64,000 bases of DNA from Candidatus Altimarinota bacterium (GTDB lineage: Bacteria > Patescibacteriota > Gracilibacteria > UBA4473): contig JAIPGI010000001.1 in the NCBI GenBank assembly GCA_021736215.1, positions 101,952-165,951 of the forward strand, given 5' to 3'. The notes below the pieces were generated by a model. The model was not told where the DNA came from, searched no databases, and saw nothing but the letters and a program-made list of their open reading frames with translations. The translations under genes and the position numbers were made by a program. Below, piece after piece: positions 34,501 through 43,276 of the stretch (positions are counted from its first letter, which is position 1; each line of letters starts with the position of its first letter).

Positions 34501-34818
34501 ATGTCTCCCCGAAGCCAACGACTTGCCGGGATTATAGAAGAAAAAATTTCTTTGATTTTGCAACACTATGTTACCCCAGACGAAGTAGGTTTTTTGACGG
34601 TTCGATCAGTGGAAGTATCAGGAGATTTGGGCATTGTTGATATATTCATGAGTTCCATTGGGGGGCCTCGTGATTTTGTTTCTCCCCTTCAAAAAAATGC
34701 GGGGAAAATTGCACGGGAACTTTCTCAGTTTATAGAGACTAGACGCGTGCCGAAGCTTCGCTTCAAAATAGATAAATCAGTCGAAAACATGGAGAAACTG
34801 AACAAAATTCAATCATGA
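34501..34818 (+). CDS. rbfA: Ribosome-binding factor A
   Basis: 30S maturation factor. About 105 residues with a KH-like fold: N-terminal PRSQRLAGIIEEKI, VRSVEVSGDLGIVDIFMS, and C-terminal RRVPKLRFKIDKSVE. The frame is open upstream to 34390, but ATG 34501 (or 34495) gives the family N-terminus and leaves room for a promoter from the divergent exonuclease gene. Its stop overlaps the rdgB start (ATGA). Confidence 0.85.
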   Translation: MSPRSQRLAGIIEEKISLILQHYVTPDEVGFLTVRSVEVSGDLGIVDIFMSSIGGPRDFVSPLQKNAGKIARELSQFIETRRVPKLRFKIDKSVENMEKLNKIQS

Positions 34819-35405
34819 AGATCCTCATAGCCACGGGGAACGAAGGGAAGAAGAAAGAAATGCTAGAAGTTTTTGGAAAGCTGAAATTTGTAGAATGGCT
34901 TTTTTTAAAAGACTTCCCCAAGTGTAATGAACCAGCAGAACACGGAAAAACATTTGAAGAAAATGCCTTGCTTAAAGCTCGTTTTTTTGGAGATCGATTT
35001 GGAATCCCCACAATTGGGGAGGATTCTGGACTAATACTTGATGCCTATCCAGAAAAATTTGGGGTAAAAACCCGCAGAGAGATTATGGCAAAAACAGATG
35101 TTGAATGGCTTCGTATTTTCTTGGAAATGCTTGAGAGCCAAAAAAACCGCAAAGCGACTTTTTATTCTTCTATGGCGCACTATGATCCCCAAACAAAAGA
35201 AAATCATATTGTTTTAGGGAAGTGTGTCGGGCAGATTACGGAATTTCCACAAGCTCCTCTAGAAAAAGGAATTCCAGTTTCTGCAGTATTCATTCCTGAT
35301 GGACACGACTTGGTCTATTCAGCAATGAGTAAACACGAAAAAAACTCGGTTTCTCATCGTGGTCGTGCAGCACATGCTATAGTTGAATTTCTCAAGAAAC
35401 TTTAA
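34815..35405 (+). CDS. rdgB: Non-canonical purine NTP pyrophosphatase
   Basis: HAM1/RdgB family; removes (d)ITP and XTP from the nucleotide pool. 196 residues. N-terminal ATGNEGKKKEM, EDSGLILDAYPEKFGVKTR with catalytic Asp, and the C-terminal SHRGRAAHA nucleotide-binding motif. Translationally coupled to rbfA. Confidence 0.94.
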   Translation: MKILIATGNEGKKKEMLEVFGKLKFVEWLFLKDFPKCNEPAEHGKTFEENALLKARFFGDRFGIPTIGEDSGLILDAYPEKFGVKTRREIMAKTDVEWLRIFLEMLESQKNRKATFYSSMAHYDPQTKENHIVLGKCVGQITEFPQAPLEKGIPVSAVFIPDGHDLVYSAMSKHEKNSVSHRGRAAHAIVEFLKKL

Positions 35406-35411
35406 AACGAA

Positions 35412-36239
35412 TTAAATTCGAAATAAATCTTCCCAGTGGATTATTTTTTTCCCTTTCTTCTCGAAAGCTTCAGCCTCTTTTTTTGTGGGAATAGTAAAGA
35501 TTCGAGCAATCTTCTGAAGCCGTTGGGCTTTTATTTTCTTTTTTTCCAGCTTAATAAGCGCCTTGAGAAGCAGGTTTCCTCCCAATTGCGCACTTTTTTG
35601 ATTTACACTGTGAATGGTATCTGATGGGTGAATAAAGAAATTTCTCTGTAAAACAACTTTTCCATCATCTAGTTTTTCATTCATAAAATGAACGGTTGCT
35701 CCCGAAACACGTTTATTCCTAAAAAGTGTCCAAAACCCGGAAGAAGTTCCTCTATGATCTTGAAAAAGTGCAGGATGAAAGTTGATAGATCCCTTTTGTG
35801 GGATATCTAGAATCGATTTTTCGAGAATATGAAGGAAAAGGCAAGATACGAGATAATCGGGTTTTTTGGAGCAAATAAATTTTCGAACTTCTTCACTATT
35901 GGCATCTTTTTCAGTTAAAAATGGAATTTTATTTTGTTGAGCGAGTTCTTCAATTTCAAAAAGTTTTCGACTTTTATCAGGGATACAGTACTTGGCTATG
36001 CGAATTTTGATTCGTTGGAAGACATCGGTAGCAACACTCTTCAAAAAGAATTTTAATCCTGATTGCTTCAGAAAACGCATCATTCGATTCCAAGAAGACT
36101 TGTTCCAAGAAACAATAGAAACCGCCACGATACCAACAACTTCAACACTGTATTTTTTCCGGAGAGTATTCTGCAAGAACGCTCTTGTAGCGATGCTAGA
36201 TGCTACATAGTGGTTTGTTGTTAATAAAACGACTTTCAT
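35412..36239 (-). CDS. Formyltransferase-fold protein
   Basis: 275 residues, related to methionyl-tRNA and sugar-amine formyltransferases. The core segment INFHPALFQDHRGTSSGFW and TVHFMNEKLDDGKVV correspond to the catalytic N-H-D triad region (HPALF, Asp in LDDGK). The N-terminal nucleotide-like strand KVVLLTTNHYV is not a typical Fmt start and the C-terminal Fmt tRNA-binding domain is missing. A formyl transferase for a sugar or amino donor is more likely than Fmt. ATG 36239 is divergent from pyrH by 39 bp. Confidence 0.8.
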   Translation of the reverse strand: MKVVLLTTNHYVASSIATRAFLQNTLRKKYSVEVVGIVAVSIVSWNKSSWNRMMRFLKQSGLKFFLKSVATDVFQRIKIRIAKYCIPDKSRKLFEIEELAQQNKIPFLTEKDANSEEVRKFICSKKPDYLVSCLFLHILEKSILDIPQKGSINFHPALFQDHRGTSSGFWTLFRNKRVSGATVHFMNEKLDDGKVVLQRNFFIHPSDTIHSVNQKSAQLGGNLLLKALIKLEKKKIKAQRLQKIARIFTIPTKKEAEAFEKKGKKIIHWEDLFRI

Positions 36240-36278
36240 TTTCGAATCGATTCTGTACAATTTCAAAAAAAAGTAAAG

Positions 36279-36992
36279 ATGGGAAAAAAATATAAACGCA
36301 TTCTGTTGAAGCTTTCGGGAGAAGCGCTCCTTGGAAAAAAACAATTCGGAGTGGACTACCACGTCCTTGATCAAATTTGCCAGGAGATACTTTCCGTCAA
36401 AAAAATGGGAGTAGAAATTATTATTGTTATTGGGGCAGGCAACATTTGGAGGGGGGCGGAAAGTGGAGAATCAGGAATTGATAGGGTTCCATCCGATTAC
36501 ATCGGGATGTTGGGAACCATAATGAATTCCATTGCATTGCAGGCGGGTCTCGAAAAAATAAAACTTGAAAGCCGTGTTTGTAGTGCACTTGATATTCCTG
36601 CTGTAGCAGAGCCTTATATTACACGTAGAGCACTCCGACACCTTCAAAAAAAACGTATTGTTATCTGTGCGGCGGGGACAGGAAATCCTTTTTTTACCAC
36701 AGATTCAGCAGCAGCGCTCAGGGCATTGGAGCTGAATTGTGACGTTCTCCTTAAGGCCACAAATGTTGATGGGGTTTACGATGATGATCCAGAAAAAAAT
36801 AAAAAAGCGAAGCGATATAAAAAAGTTTCTTTTGATGAAGTTTTGGAGAGAGATCTCAAAGTTATGGATGCTACAGCTATCGCACAATGTCGAGATAATG
36901 TTCTTCCAATAGTAGTTTTTAAGCTCATGGAAAAAGGAAATCTCAAAAAGGTAGTATCTGGAAAAGATATAGGAACTCGGATCTCTAACTAG
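36279..36992 (+). CDS. pyrH: UMP kinase
   Basis: Phosphorylates UMP; amino-acid-kinase fold. 237 residues. KLSGEALLG near the N-terminus, GAGNIWRG, TGNPFFTTDSAAALRA, and KATNVDGVYDDDPEKN. Its pathway partner pyrF is at 46 kb. The 3' end overlaps the convergent pilus-type gene by 4 bp. Confidence 0.97.
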   Translation: MGKKYKRILLKLSGEALLGKKQFGVDYHVLDQICQEILSVKKMGVEIIIVIGAGNIWRGAESGESGIDRVPSDYIGMLGTIMNSIALQAGLEKIKLESRVCSALDIPAVAEPYITRRALRHLQKKRIVICAAGTGNPFFTTDSAAALRALELNCDVLLKATNVDGVYDDDPEKNKKAKRYKKVSFDEVLERDLKVMDATAIAQCRDNVLPIVVFKLMEKGNLKKVVSGKDIGTRISN

Positions 36993-38014
36993 TCGAAAAT
37001 CACGTAATTAAAGGCTCCAATGGAAGATTTCTCTTTTACATCGAGACTGATAGTTTTATAAAAATTTCCAATAGAAACTCGAGATTGAACGGTATAAGAA
37101 TCTTTTGGAACAATCTGGGTTCCCGTAAGCACAGCGAAAGGAATCCCTGGGATCTTTGTGCCACCAGATTCGAATTTTTGTAAAGATTGAAAAGAAAAAG
37201 AAACATTATCGTGTGTATTTTCAAAATCTTGAAGCGTTTCCGTTATTTCGCCACCTTCATATGGTAAGATTTTTCCCTCCAATCCAATATCAAACGTCGG
37301 CCCAAAACCAAATGTGTTTCCAACACACAAATATGAACCACTGGCACCACATATTTGGGGATCTCCTAGTTTACTAGGGACGAGGCTTTCTCTTTTTTGA
37401 TCAGGGCGATAAAGACCGCCATCAGAATTTCTTTGTCCAGAGAATCCCCAGTCAATTAGAACGTCGTCATTATTTGCATCAAACGAGAATCCCCCAATAT
37501 CGATATCTCCATATTTCTGGAAAATTTTTTCTTCAGGAGAGCCAACGGCTTCTGTATCGGTTATCTGATTATAAAAAATCAATTCAAAATCATCTGGAAA
37601 GTAAGAAATAACGTTTGGAGGTTGGCTTGGATCAGTGGCACTATCGGCAAAAAATTTAAGCTGTACACGTTCATTTTCTTTCAGAAGACCAACAATCGGA
37701 TCGTTTAAATTCCCAGCAGTGCGTCCGGAAATAGACCATCCCACTTCCGCACTGGAGGAATTATGTATAATTTTTTGAGAATTTGGAGTGGGCGTGGTAA
37801 CAAAATTTACGCCTTGTCCTCGTGCATTATGATGAAAAAAAGCGGCCTCTACTCCGGATTCTGCGGCAAAAAATACTTGATTTGATCGTTCCAGCGTGGT
37901 GCTCTGTTGGAGGGAGCGGGAAATAGAAACCATAATTGCCATAGCGATTCCTAGCACTGTAAAAGATACCCCCAATGATACAAAAAGAGAAATCCCTGCG
38001 TTTTTTAGTTTCAT
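36989..38014 (-). CDS. PilX-like type IV pilus-associated protein
   Basis: 341 residues. N-terminal segment NAGISLFVSLGVSFTVLGIAMAIMVS followed by QVFFAAESGVEAAFF is the PilX/prepilin-like pattern of a single anchor helix and AESG motif. The large extracellular domain is beta-rich and Asn/Gly/Ser-rich. Probably a minor pilin-like surface protein. No other pilus genes are seen here. It lies back to back with gpmA. Confidence 0.72.
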   Translation of the reverse strand: MKLKNAGISLFVSLGVSFTVLGIAMAIMVSISRSLQQSTTLERSNQVFFAAESGVEAAFFHHNARGQGVNFVTTPTPNSQKIIHNSSSAEVGWSISGRTAGNLNDPIVGLLKENERVQLKFFADSATDPSQPPNVISYFPDDFELIFYNQITDTEAVGSPEEKIFQKYGDIDIGGFSFDANNDDVLIDWGFSGQRNSDGGLYRPDQKRESLVPSKLGDPQICGASGSYLCVGNTFGFGPTFDIGLEGKILPYEGGEITETLQDFENTHDNVSFSFQSLQKFESGGTKIPGIPFAVLTGTQIVPKDSYTVQSRVSIGNFYKTISLDVKEKSSIGAFNYVIFD

Positions 38015-38063
38015 CTGAATATCATTTTATCTTACAATGGGAGCGAATTCTAATATTTTTTCC

Positions 38064-38756
38064 ATGTATACATTAGTTATTGTTCGGCATGCGCAAAGCG
38101 AATGGAATAAAAAGAAATTATTTACTGGATGGACCGATGTGGGGTTGACGCCTGAGGGACTCGAAGAAGCACGCAAAGCAGGACGGATTTTGAAAGAAAA
38201 AGAATTTGAATTTGATTTGGCATATACATCAGTTTTGAAGCGAGCGATAAAAACACTCGATATTATCCTTGAAGAAACAGATCAACAATGGATTCCGGTT
38301 ATTAAGCATTGGCGTTGGAACGAACGTCATTATGGGGCGCTACAAGGGAAAAACAAGGAAGAAATGGCAGCCGAAGTCGGAGAGGAGAAAGTCCATATTT
38401 GGCGAAGAAGTTACGATGTACGTCCTCCGCTTTTAGAATTGGATGATGGAAGGTATCCAGGAAATGATCGGCGTTATACAGATCTTGATAAAAAAGATAT
38501 TCCGAGAGGAGAGTGTCTTAAAGACACCGTTGAGAGATTCCTTCCCCTTTGGGAAAAAGAAGTTGTTCCTGCTATAAAATCGGGAAAAAGAATTATTATT
38601 TCCGCTCACGGGAATAGCCTCAGGGCTTTGGTGAAATATCTGGAAAATATCTCTGATAACGAAATTTCAAAGCTCGAAATTCCAACAGGGATTCCACTGG
38701 TGTACGAATTGGATAAAAATCTGAAACCAACAAAAAAATATTATTTGCAAAAATAA
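38064..38756 (+). CDS. gpmA: 2,3-bisphosphoglycerate-dependent phosphoglycerate mutase
   Basis: Glycolysis, 3-PG to 2-PG. 230 residues. RHG motif VIVRHAQSEWN (reads RHA rather than RHG), TSVLKRAIKT, ERHYGALQG, and SAHGNSLRAL with the second catalytic His. ATG 38064 gives the family start MYTLVIVRHAQ. Distinct from the histidine-phosphatase domain inserted in valS, which keeps RHG. Confidence 0.94.
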   Translation: MYTLVIVRHAQSEWNKKKLFTGWTDVGLTPEGLEEARKAGRILKEKEFEFDLAYTSVLKRAIKTLDIILEETDQQWIPVIKHWRWNERHYGALQGKNKEEMAAEVGEEKVHIWRRSYDVRPPLLELDDGRYPGNDRRYTDLDKKDIPRGECLKDTVERFLPLWEKEVVPAIKSGKRIIISAHGNSLRALVKYLENISDNEISKLEIPTGIPLVYELDKNLKPTKKYYLQK

Positions 38757-38818
38757 AAACGGCAGAAAATATTATTTTTGGATAGAATGATATTTTTTAT
38801 AGAGACGGTTCTACTTTC

Positions 38819-40366
38819 CTATATAGCAAGTTCAAATTTACATGAAAAATGTCGAATGCCAATTCTTGGTTCGCTCCCTTTTGTGATTCGAAAACCTTTC
38901 GCCTCTTTTCGATGTTCGTATAACGTTTTAATGGCTTGTGCGACAACGTCCATATGGGATTGATTATACTTTCGCCTTGGGATCGTAAGTCGCATTAAAT
39001 CCAATGAAGGGCGCCTATTTCTTCCGGTCAATGGATCACGTCCTGAAAGACATGATCCAATTTCAACTCCCCGAATCCCACTTTCAATGTAGAGGTATGC
39101 CGTTAATGCTTGTGCGGGGAATTGATCTTCATGAATAATTCCTTTGTAAAATTCTCTTCCGTCCACAAAAACAGCATGTCCACCAATTGGCTCTACGATT
39201 GGTATAGAAAAATTTTTTAATTTTTCCCCTAAATAATGAACCAATGAAATTCGATCAAAAAGGTACGAATATTCAGTCGCCTCCATAAGTCCCACAGCAA
39301 CAGCCTCCATCATCATTCCCGACATGCCACCATAGGTTTTATATCCTTCAAACAGCATATTTGCATTGGCCAAATCTTCATACAAATTTCGATCTCGAAC
39401 CGCAATAAATCCCCCCATAGGGACAATCCCATCTTTTTTGGCACTCATGGTGCAGCCATCTACTTGATCAAACATTTCTCTCACGATTTCTCGAATATTT
39501 TTCTTTTTATATTTTTCTTCTCGAGTTTTTATAAAAAAAGCGTTTTCTGCAAAACGCGCAGCATCAAAAAAAAGCGGAAGTCGATATTTATTCGCTATTT
39601 TTCTCGTCGCCTTTATGTTTTCCATAGAAACGGGCTGTCCGCCGCCAGAGTTACACGTAATAGTCAATAAAATAAAAGGTACATGATCTTTTATATTTCT
39701 CATACCAAATATATCAGCCAGTTTTTTTAAAAATCCATCAAGTTTTTTAACATCAATATTTCCCTTGAACGGATATCTACCTTTAGAGGATTTTCCTTCA
39801 TCAATCGTTAAGTCGACCGGGATGCCCTGTACATATTCAATATTTCCAACAGTAGTATCAAACTGTGTATTTCCAGGGATGTATACCTGAGGAATAAAAT
39901 CCCCGCATCCCTTTACAATGGATTCTCCTACCTCAGATATTTTTTTATTTTTCGTCTCCTTTAAAAATCTTTCTCGTTCTTTGTGTACGAGAGGGGCGGT
40001 CATAACGACATTTTGCGTTTGTTCCGCGCCGCGTCCTTGATGAGTGGGAACAATATAGGAAAGTCCTGTGAGTTGCGTAACAGCATCCTTCAGTCGGTAG
40101 AAGCTTCTCGCGCCAGCATATGATTCGTCACCGAGCATCATACGACTTAATTGCACATCTGAAATAATCCCAGTTCCAGAATCTGTCAGTAGGTCAATTG
40201 AAACATCATTAGCATCAAGTCTAAAAACATTATAGCCATTCATTTGCATTTTTTTGATGCGTTCTTGCCGAGAAATTTGTGTGGTTGTGCGCACGACTGT
40301 CGGAACATAAAGGGGAATTTTGTATTTTTCATCTCTGTCTTCCTGGAGGAAAGAGGGGATATCCAT
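38819..40366 (-). CDS. Tryptophanase / tyrosine phenol-lyase family enzyme
   Basis: PLP-dependent beta-eliminating lyase. 515 residues, a little longer than tryptophanase. Conserved blocks are DVSIDLLTDSGTG, GDESYAGARSFYRL, IPTHQGRGAEQ (here VPTHQGRGAEQ), FFDAARFAENAFFIK, and MSAKKDGIVPMGGF with the PLP Lys. Splits Trp or Tyr to pyruvate, ammonia and indole or phenol; which one cannot be decided by eye. No tnaC-like leader or permease is visible nearby. Unusual in a genome with otherwise minimal metabolism. Confidence 0.92.
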   Translation of the reverse strand: MDIPSFLQEDRDEKYKIPLYVPTVVRTTTQISRQERIKKMQMNGYNVFRLDANDVSIDLLTDSGTGIISDVQLSRMMLGDESYAGARSFYRLKDAVTQLTGLSYIVPTHQGRGAEQTQNVVMTAPLVHKERERFLKETKNKKISEVGESIVKGCGDFIPQVYIPGNTQFDTTVGNIEYVQGIPVDLTIDEGKSSKGRYPFKGNIDVKKLDGFLKKLADIFGMRNIKDHVPFILLTITCNSGGGQPVSMENIKATRKIANKYRLPLFFDAARFAENAFFIKTREEKYKKKNIREIVREMFDQVDGCTMSAKKDGIVPMGGFIAVRDRNLYEDLANANMLFEGYKTYGGMSGMMMEAVAVGLMEATEYSYLFDRISLVHYLGEKLKNFSIPIVEPIGGHAVFVDGREFYKGIIHEDQFPAQALTAYLYIESGIRGVEIGSCLSGRDPLTGRNRRPSLDLMRLTIPRRKYNQSHMDVVAQAIKTLYEHRKEAKGFRITKGSEPRIGIRHFSCKFELAI

Positions 40367-40432
40367 GGGAAAAATATTAATTAGAAAAATTCTACTCCAA
40401 AAAAGAAAAGAGTGAAAAAAATTTCAAAATAA

Positions 40433-40768
40433 TTATCGTTTTCGTCGATTTGCGCTGTTATTAATACGCTCTTCGCCAATAGCATTTACGAAACTAAACA
40501 ATATTCCGAGTCCTGAAAAGATGTAAACCACCGTCATGATTTTAGTGAAGTTGGTCGTAGGAGCGAGATCTCCATATCCTACTGTGGTGAGAGTCATAAC
40601 GCTGAAATAAAAAGAATCAATCCAGCTCCATTTTTCAGTAAGGTGATAAAACACTGTCCCCAAAATCAAGGTAATGGCAGTGAGCGAAAATAAGGTTTGA
40701 AATTCGTACTTTCGAAAGGCATTTTTTACATCACGCAGAAATGTCGGAATAATTCGGAAAAATCTCAT
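40433..40768 (-). CDS. Two-helix K+ channel
   Basis: About 111 residues: TM1 (about 20-42), pore loop with the K+ selectivity filter TVGYGD, and TM2 (about 75-100). Minimal KcsA-like subunit with a short cytosolic tail and no regulatory RCK domain. ATG 40768 is chosen; the open frame to 40876 adds a basic, unlikely leader. Lies 66 bp upstream of the tryptophanase-like gene on the same strand, possibly cotranscribed. Confidence 0.85.
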   Translation of the reverse strand: MRFFRIIPTFLRDVKNAFRKYEFQTLFSLTAITLILGTVFYHLTEKWSWIDSFYFSVMTLTTVGYGDLAPTTNFTKIMTVVYIFSGLGILFSFVNAIGEERINNSANRRKR

Positions 40769-40966
40769 GTATATTTTTTTTCGAGGAAAGGGTACTGATG
40801 GACGAAGTTTCGGCAAGAGGGAATTAGGAAATAAGTCATCGCTTTTGCGAGGACACCTAGTTTTTTGGTTTACCAAGTCATAGTGGGTATATTTGTCCGT
40901 CTTCGTTCGTTCTCAGAACTCTCTTCGACTCGACAGTCTTCCTTCTCGCTTCATTTGAACGAAGAC

Positions 40967-40982
40967 TGGTTGCGGGGGGTGG
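40967..40982 (-). repeat. Detached 16-nt 3' end of tRNA-fMet
   Basis: TGGTTGCGGGGGGTGG, identical to 41147-41162. As for tRNA-Asn, the copy stops exactly at the T-stem/T-loop junction, and lies 180 bp downstream of the intact gene. Confidence 0.8.
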
Positions 40983-41102
40983 CTTACTCGTCACTTCATC
41001 CCGCCAAAGCGGGACTCGTTAGAGATTTGTTCTAACGGCTCGCGTTGCTTGCCGAGAACAAAAGAACCACCTTTACTTGGTGTTTCAAAAACATTCCAAA
41101 TA

Positions 41103-41146
41103 AAAAAATTCTGCTCTATCCCCTTCGGGGACAAACCAGAATTTTT

Positions 41147-41147
<1 letters not shown>
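41103..41147 (-). terminator. tRNA-fMet terminator
   Basis: AAAAAATTCTG paired with CAGAATTTTTT, with an inner hairpin CCCC-TTC-GGGG; directly downstream of the tRNA. Confidence 0.65.
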
Positions 41148-41472
<325 letters not shown>

Positions 41473-41479
41473 TGTCTGA

Positions 41480-41524
41480 GGGTTATGATACCGCGTACGC
41501 GGTATACCGCTGCTCTACCCCGCG
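41480..41524 (-). pseudogene. 5'-half copy of tRNA-fMet
   Basis: Plus strand 41505-41524 is identical to 41202-41221 (20 bp, acceptor plus D-arm), and 41480-41488 equals 41182-41190 (anticodon loop). Between them an 18-bp palindrome ATACCGCGTACGCGGTAT replaces the intervening 11 nt. Confidence 0.8.
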
Positions 41525-41655
41525 GTCGTCGTTAGATGACTTCGTATGCCTCGTCTGCCTCAGGCAGACTTCGGACTACTCCATCATCACTCCTCTTGTT
41601 CGCATGGAGGTCTTCCCTCGCTAAAGCGAGGTCAGCTACCCCAAGCTCACAAAAA
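41522..41655 (-). promoter_or_regulatory. Structured tRNA upstream element (fMet copy)
   Basis: GTCGTCG...GATGACTTCGT...hairpin GTCTGCC-TCA-GGCAGAC...CATCATCACTCCTC...CGCATGGAGGTC...CTACCCCAAGCTC. Shares blocks in order with 43104-43240. Confidence 0.5.
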
Positions 41656-41780
41656 GATTCAATGTCCAAAGAACGGGGGCGACTGTAATAAACTTCTTAT
41701 GAAATAGCAAGAAAAAAACAAAGCCTCTTTTCTTTTTTTTGAGGAAGGGGCATGATTCTGGAAATAAAATTTTTATCCTC

Positions 41781-42851
41781 ATGAAAAAAACATTTCTCCT
41801 ACTCCCACTTCTTTTTTTCGGGTTGGTTTCTGCGCAAGAAGGAGTTCAGCCCGTTGAAGATTTACGCCAGAAAAAAGTTTTAGAAATTGCCACAAAACCC
41901 ATTGAACCGTTTGTTATGACGGATTCGAATGAAGGATTTAGTATGGATCTTTTGAAGGCACTTATGGAGAAAATTGATTATCCTTACTCGATTAACAGAT
42001 ACAAAACCGTTGGGGAAATCCTCTCTGCTGTTCAAACAGGAGGGGCGGATATTGCTATGGCTGCCATCACGATTAATGCAGAACGGGAAGAAAAGGTGGA
42101 CTTTTCTCAACCCATGTTTGATGCGGGGTTACAAATTATGGTTTCCGCAACCAAGGAAGTTGGAAAATTTCATATTGGACTTCTTTTCCCGCTCCTCAAA
42201 GTCATCATTGTTCTGGCGGTAATGATGTTTATCAGCGGAAATCTTGTGTGGTGGTCGGAACATCAAACCAACCCACAATTCGATCACAGCTACTGGAAAG
42301 GAGTTTGGGATGGGTTTTGGTGGTCGGCAGTGACGGTTACCACTGTGGGGTATGGGGATAAAGCACCACAAAAAATGCTTGGGAAACTCATTGGAATTAT
42401 TTGGATGTTTGCGGGGATGTTTATTATTGCGTATTTCACTAGTTCTATCACTAGCACTTTAACAGTTCAAAGTATTCGCGGAAGCATAGAAAGTCCTGCC
42501 GATTTACCAGGAAAGAGAATTGGATCTGTACAAGAGACAGCTCCAGCGAAGTACATTATGGAGGCGCTCAAACTCGAACCAGTGCTCTATCCATCACTTG
42601 ATGAAATGTATGAAGCCCTCAAAAATGATCAAATCGATGCCGTTGTGTATGATGCCCCTGTTCTACAATACTATGCCACCAATAAAAGTAATGGAGTACT
42701 GAAGGTTGTTGGAGAACCTTTCAAAAAGGAATATTACGGAATTGCTTTCCCCAAAGGATCGGAATTCTTAGACATGATTGATGTCGCCCTTCTGCGTCTT
42801 GTGGAGGATGGAACCTACCAGCAGATACGAGAAAAGTGGTTTGGAAAATAA
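41781..42851 (+). CDS. GluR0-like ligand-gated K+ channel
   Basis: 356 residues. Signal peptide (MKKTFLLLPLLFFGLVSAQ). Solute-binding lobe 1 about 30-125; TM1 about 135-155; pore helix and filter TVTTVGYGDKAP near 190-200; TM2 about 210-232; lobe 2 about 240-355 (SPADLPGKRIGSV, DAVVYDAPVLQYY). This is the prokaryotic ionotropic glutamate receptor layout, with a K+-type filter as in cyanobacterial GluR0. Ligand is probably an amino acid. ATG 41781 starts the signal peptide; a terminator follows. Confidence 0.92.
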   Translation: MKKTFLLLPLLFFGLVSAQEGVQPVEDLRQKKVLEIATKPIEPFVMTDSNEGFSMDLLKALMEKIDYPYSINRYKTVGEILSAVQTGGADIAMAAITINAEREEKVDFSQPMFDAGLQIMVSATKEVGKFHIGLLFPLLKVIIVLAVMMFISGNLVWWSEHQTNPQFDHSYWKGVWDGFWWSAVTVTTVGYGDKAPQKMLGKLIGIIWMFAGMFIIAYFTSSITSTLTVQSIRGSIESPADLPGKRIGSVQETAPAKYIMEALKLEPVLYPSLDEMYEALKNDQIDAVVYDAPVLQYYATNKSNGVLKVVGEPFKKEYYGIAFPKGSEFLDMIDVALLRLVEDGTYQQIREKWFGK

Positions 42852-42864
42852 ATTCATATAAAAA

Positions 42865-42887
42865 AAGAGCTTTCATAAGCTCTTTAT
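42865..42887 (+). terminator. Terminator after the GluR0-like gene
   Basis: AAGAGCTT-TCAT-AAGCTCTT followed by TATT. It also abuts the truncated tRNA-Leu copy on the other strand. Confidence 0.65.
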
Positions 42888-42975
42888 TGGTGCACGGGGA
42901 GTGTGACTTGAACCTCCACGAGAATAAACTCCTCCGTAGGCCCTTCGAGATTGGGAGTATGCCAAATTTGCTAGT
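42888..42975 (-). pseudogene. Decayed tRNA-Leu copy
   Basis: The 3' half (variable arm, T-arm GAGGTTCAAGTC, acceptor ending GTGCACCA) matches tRNA-Leu with point changes; the 5' half is unrecognisable. Lies directly downstream of intact tRNA-Leu. Confidence 0.75.
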
Positions 42976-43014
42976 AAAGCAAAAAAGCCCTTTCGGTAAA
43001 AAGCATTCTTTTGC

Positions 43015-43103
43015 TGGTGCACGAGAGAGGACTTGAACCTCCATGAGAATAAATTTCTCACTAGCCCCTCAAGCTAGCGCGTCTACCATTTCGCCACTCG
43101 TGC
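43015..43103 (-). tRNA. tRNA-Leu (GAG)
   Basis: 89 nt class II tRNA. Acceptor GCACGAG/CTCGTGC, anticodon loop TTGAGGG (GAG), long variable arm with ATTTATTCTC, T-loop GGTTCAAGTCC, encoded CCA. Confidence 0.96.
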
Positions 43104-43240
43104 GTCGTCGCTGGATTACTTCGTTGGACTTTTTTCACCTTCGGCGAAATGCGTCATACTTAGTAATCACTCCTCTCGCTCGCATGGAGGTCATCGCACT
43201 CACTCATCCTACTCGTGCTCAACTACCCCAAGCTCGCGAA
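43104..43240 (-). promoter_or_regulatory. Structured tRNA upstream element (Leu copy)
   Basis: GTCGTCG...GATTACTTCGTTGG...AGTAATCACTCCTC...CGCATGGAGGTC...CTACCCCAAGCTC. The outer arms GATTACT/AGTAATC differ from those of the Thr copy (GATGAT/ATCATC) yet still pair. Confidence 0.5.
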
Positions 43241-43276
43241 TTTTTCTCAAAAGAGCTCGGCGATTGTAAGTTTGAG

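Noticed and set aside
40367..40432. tnaC-like leader before the tryptophanase-like gene
   Set aside because: The 66-bp gap holds no ORF with a Trp codon and no Rho-type or intrinsic terminator layout.
43043..43184. N-terminal extension of the second HerA-like ATPase
   Set aside because: The open frame passes through tRNA-Leu and its upstream element, so it is not coding despite lacking stops.
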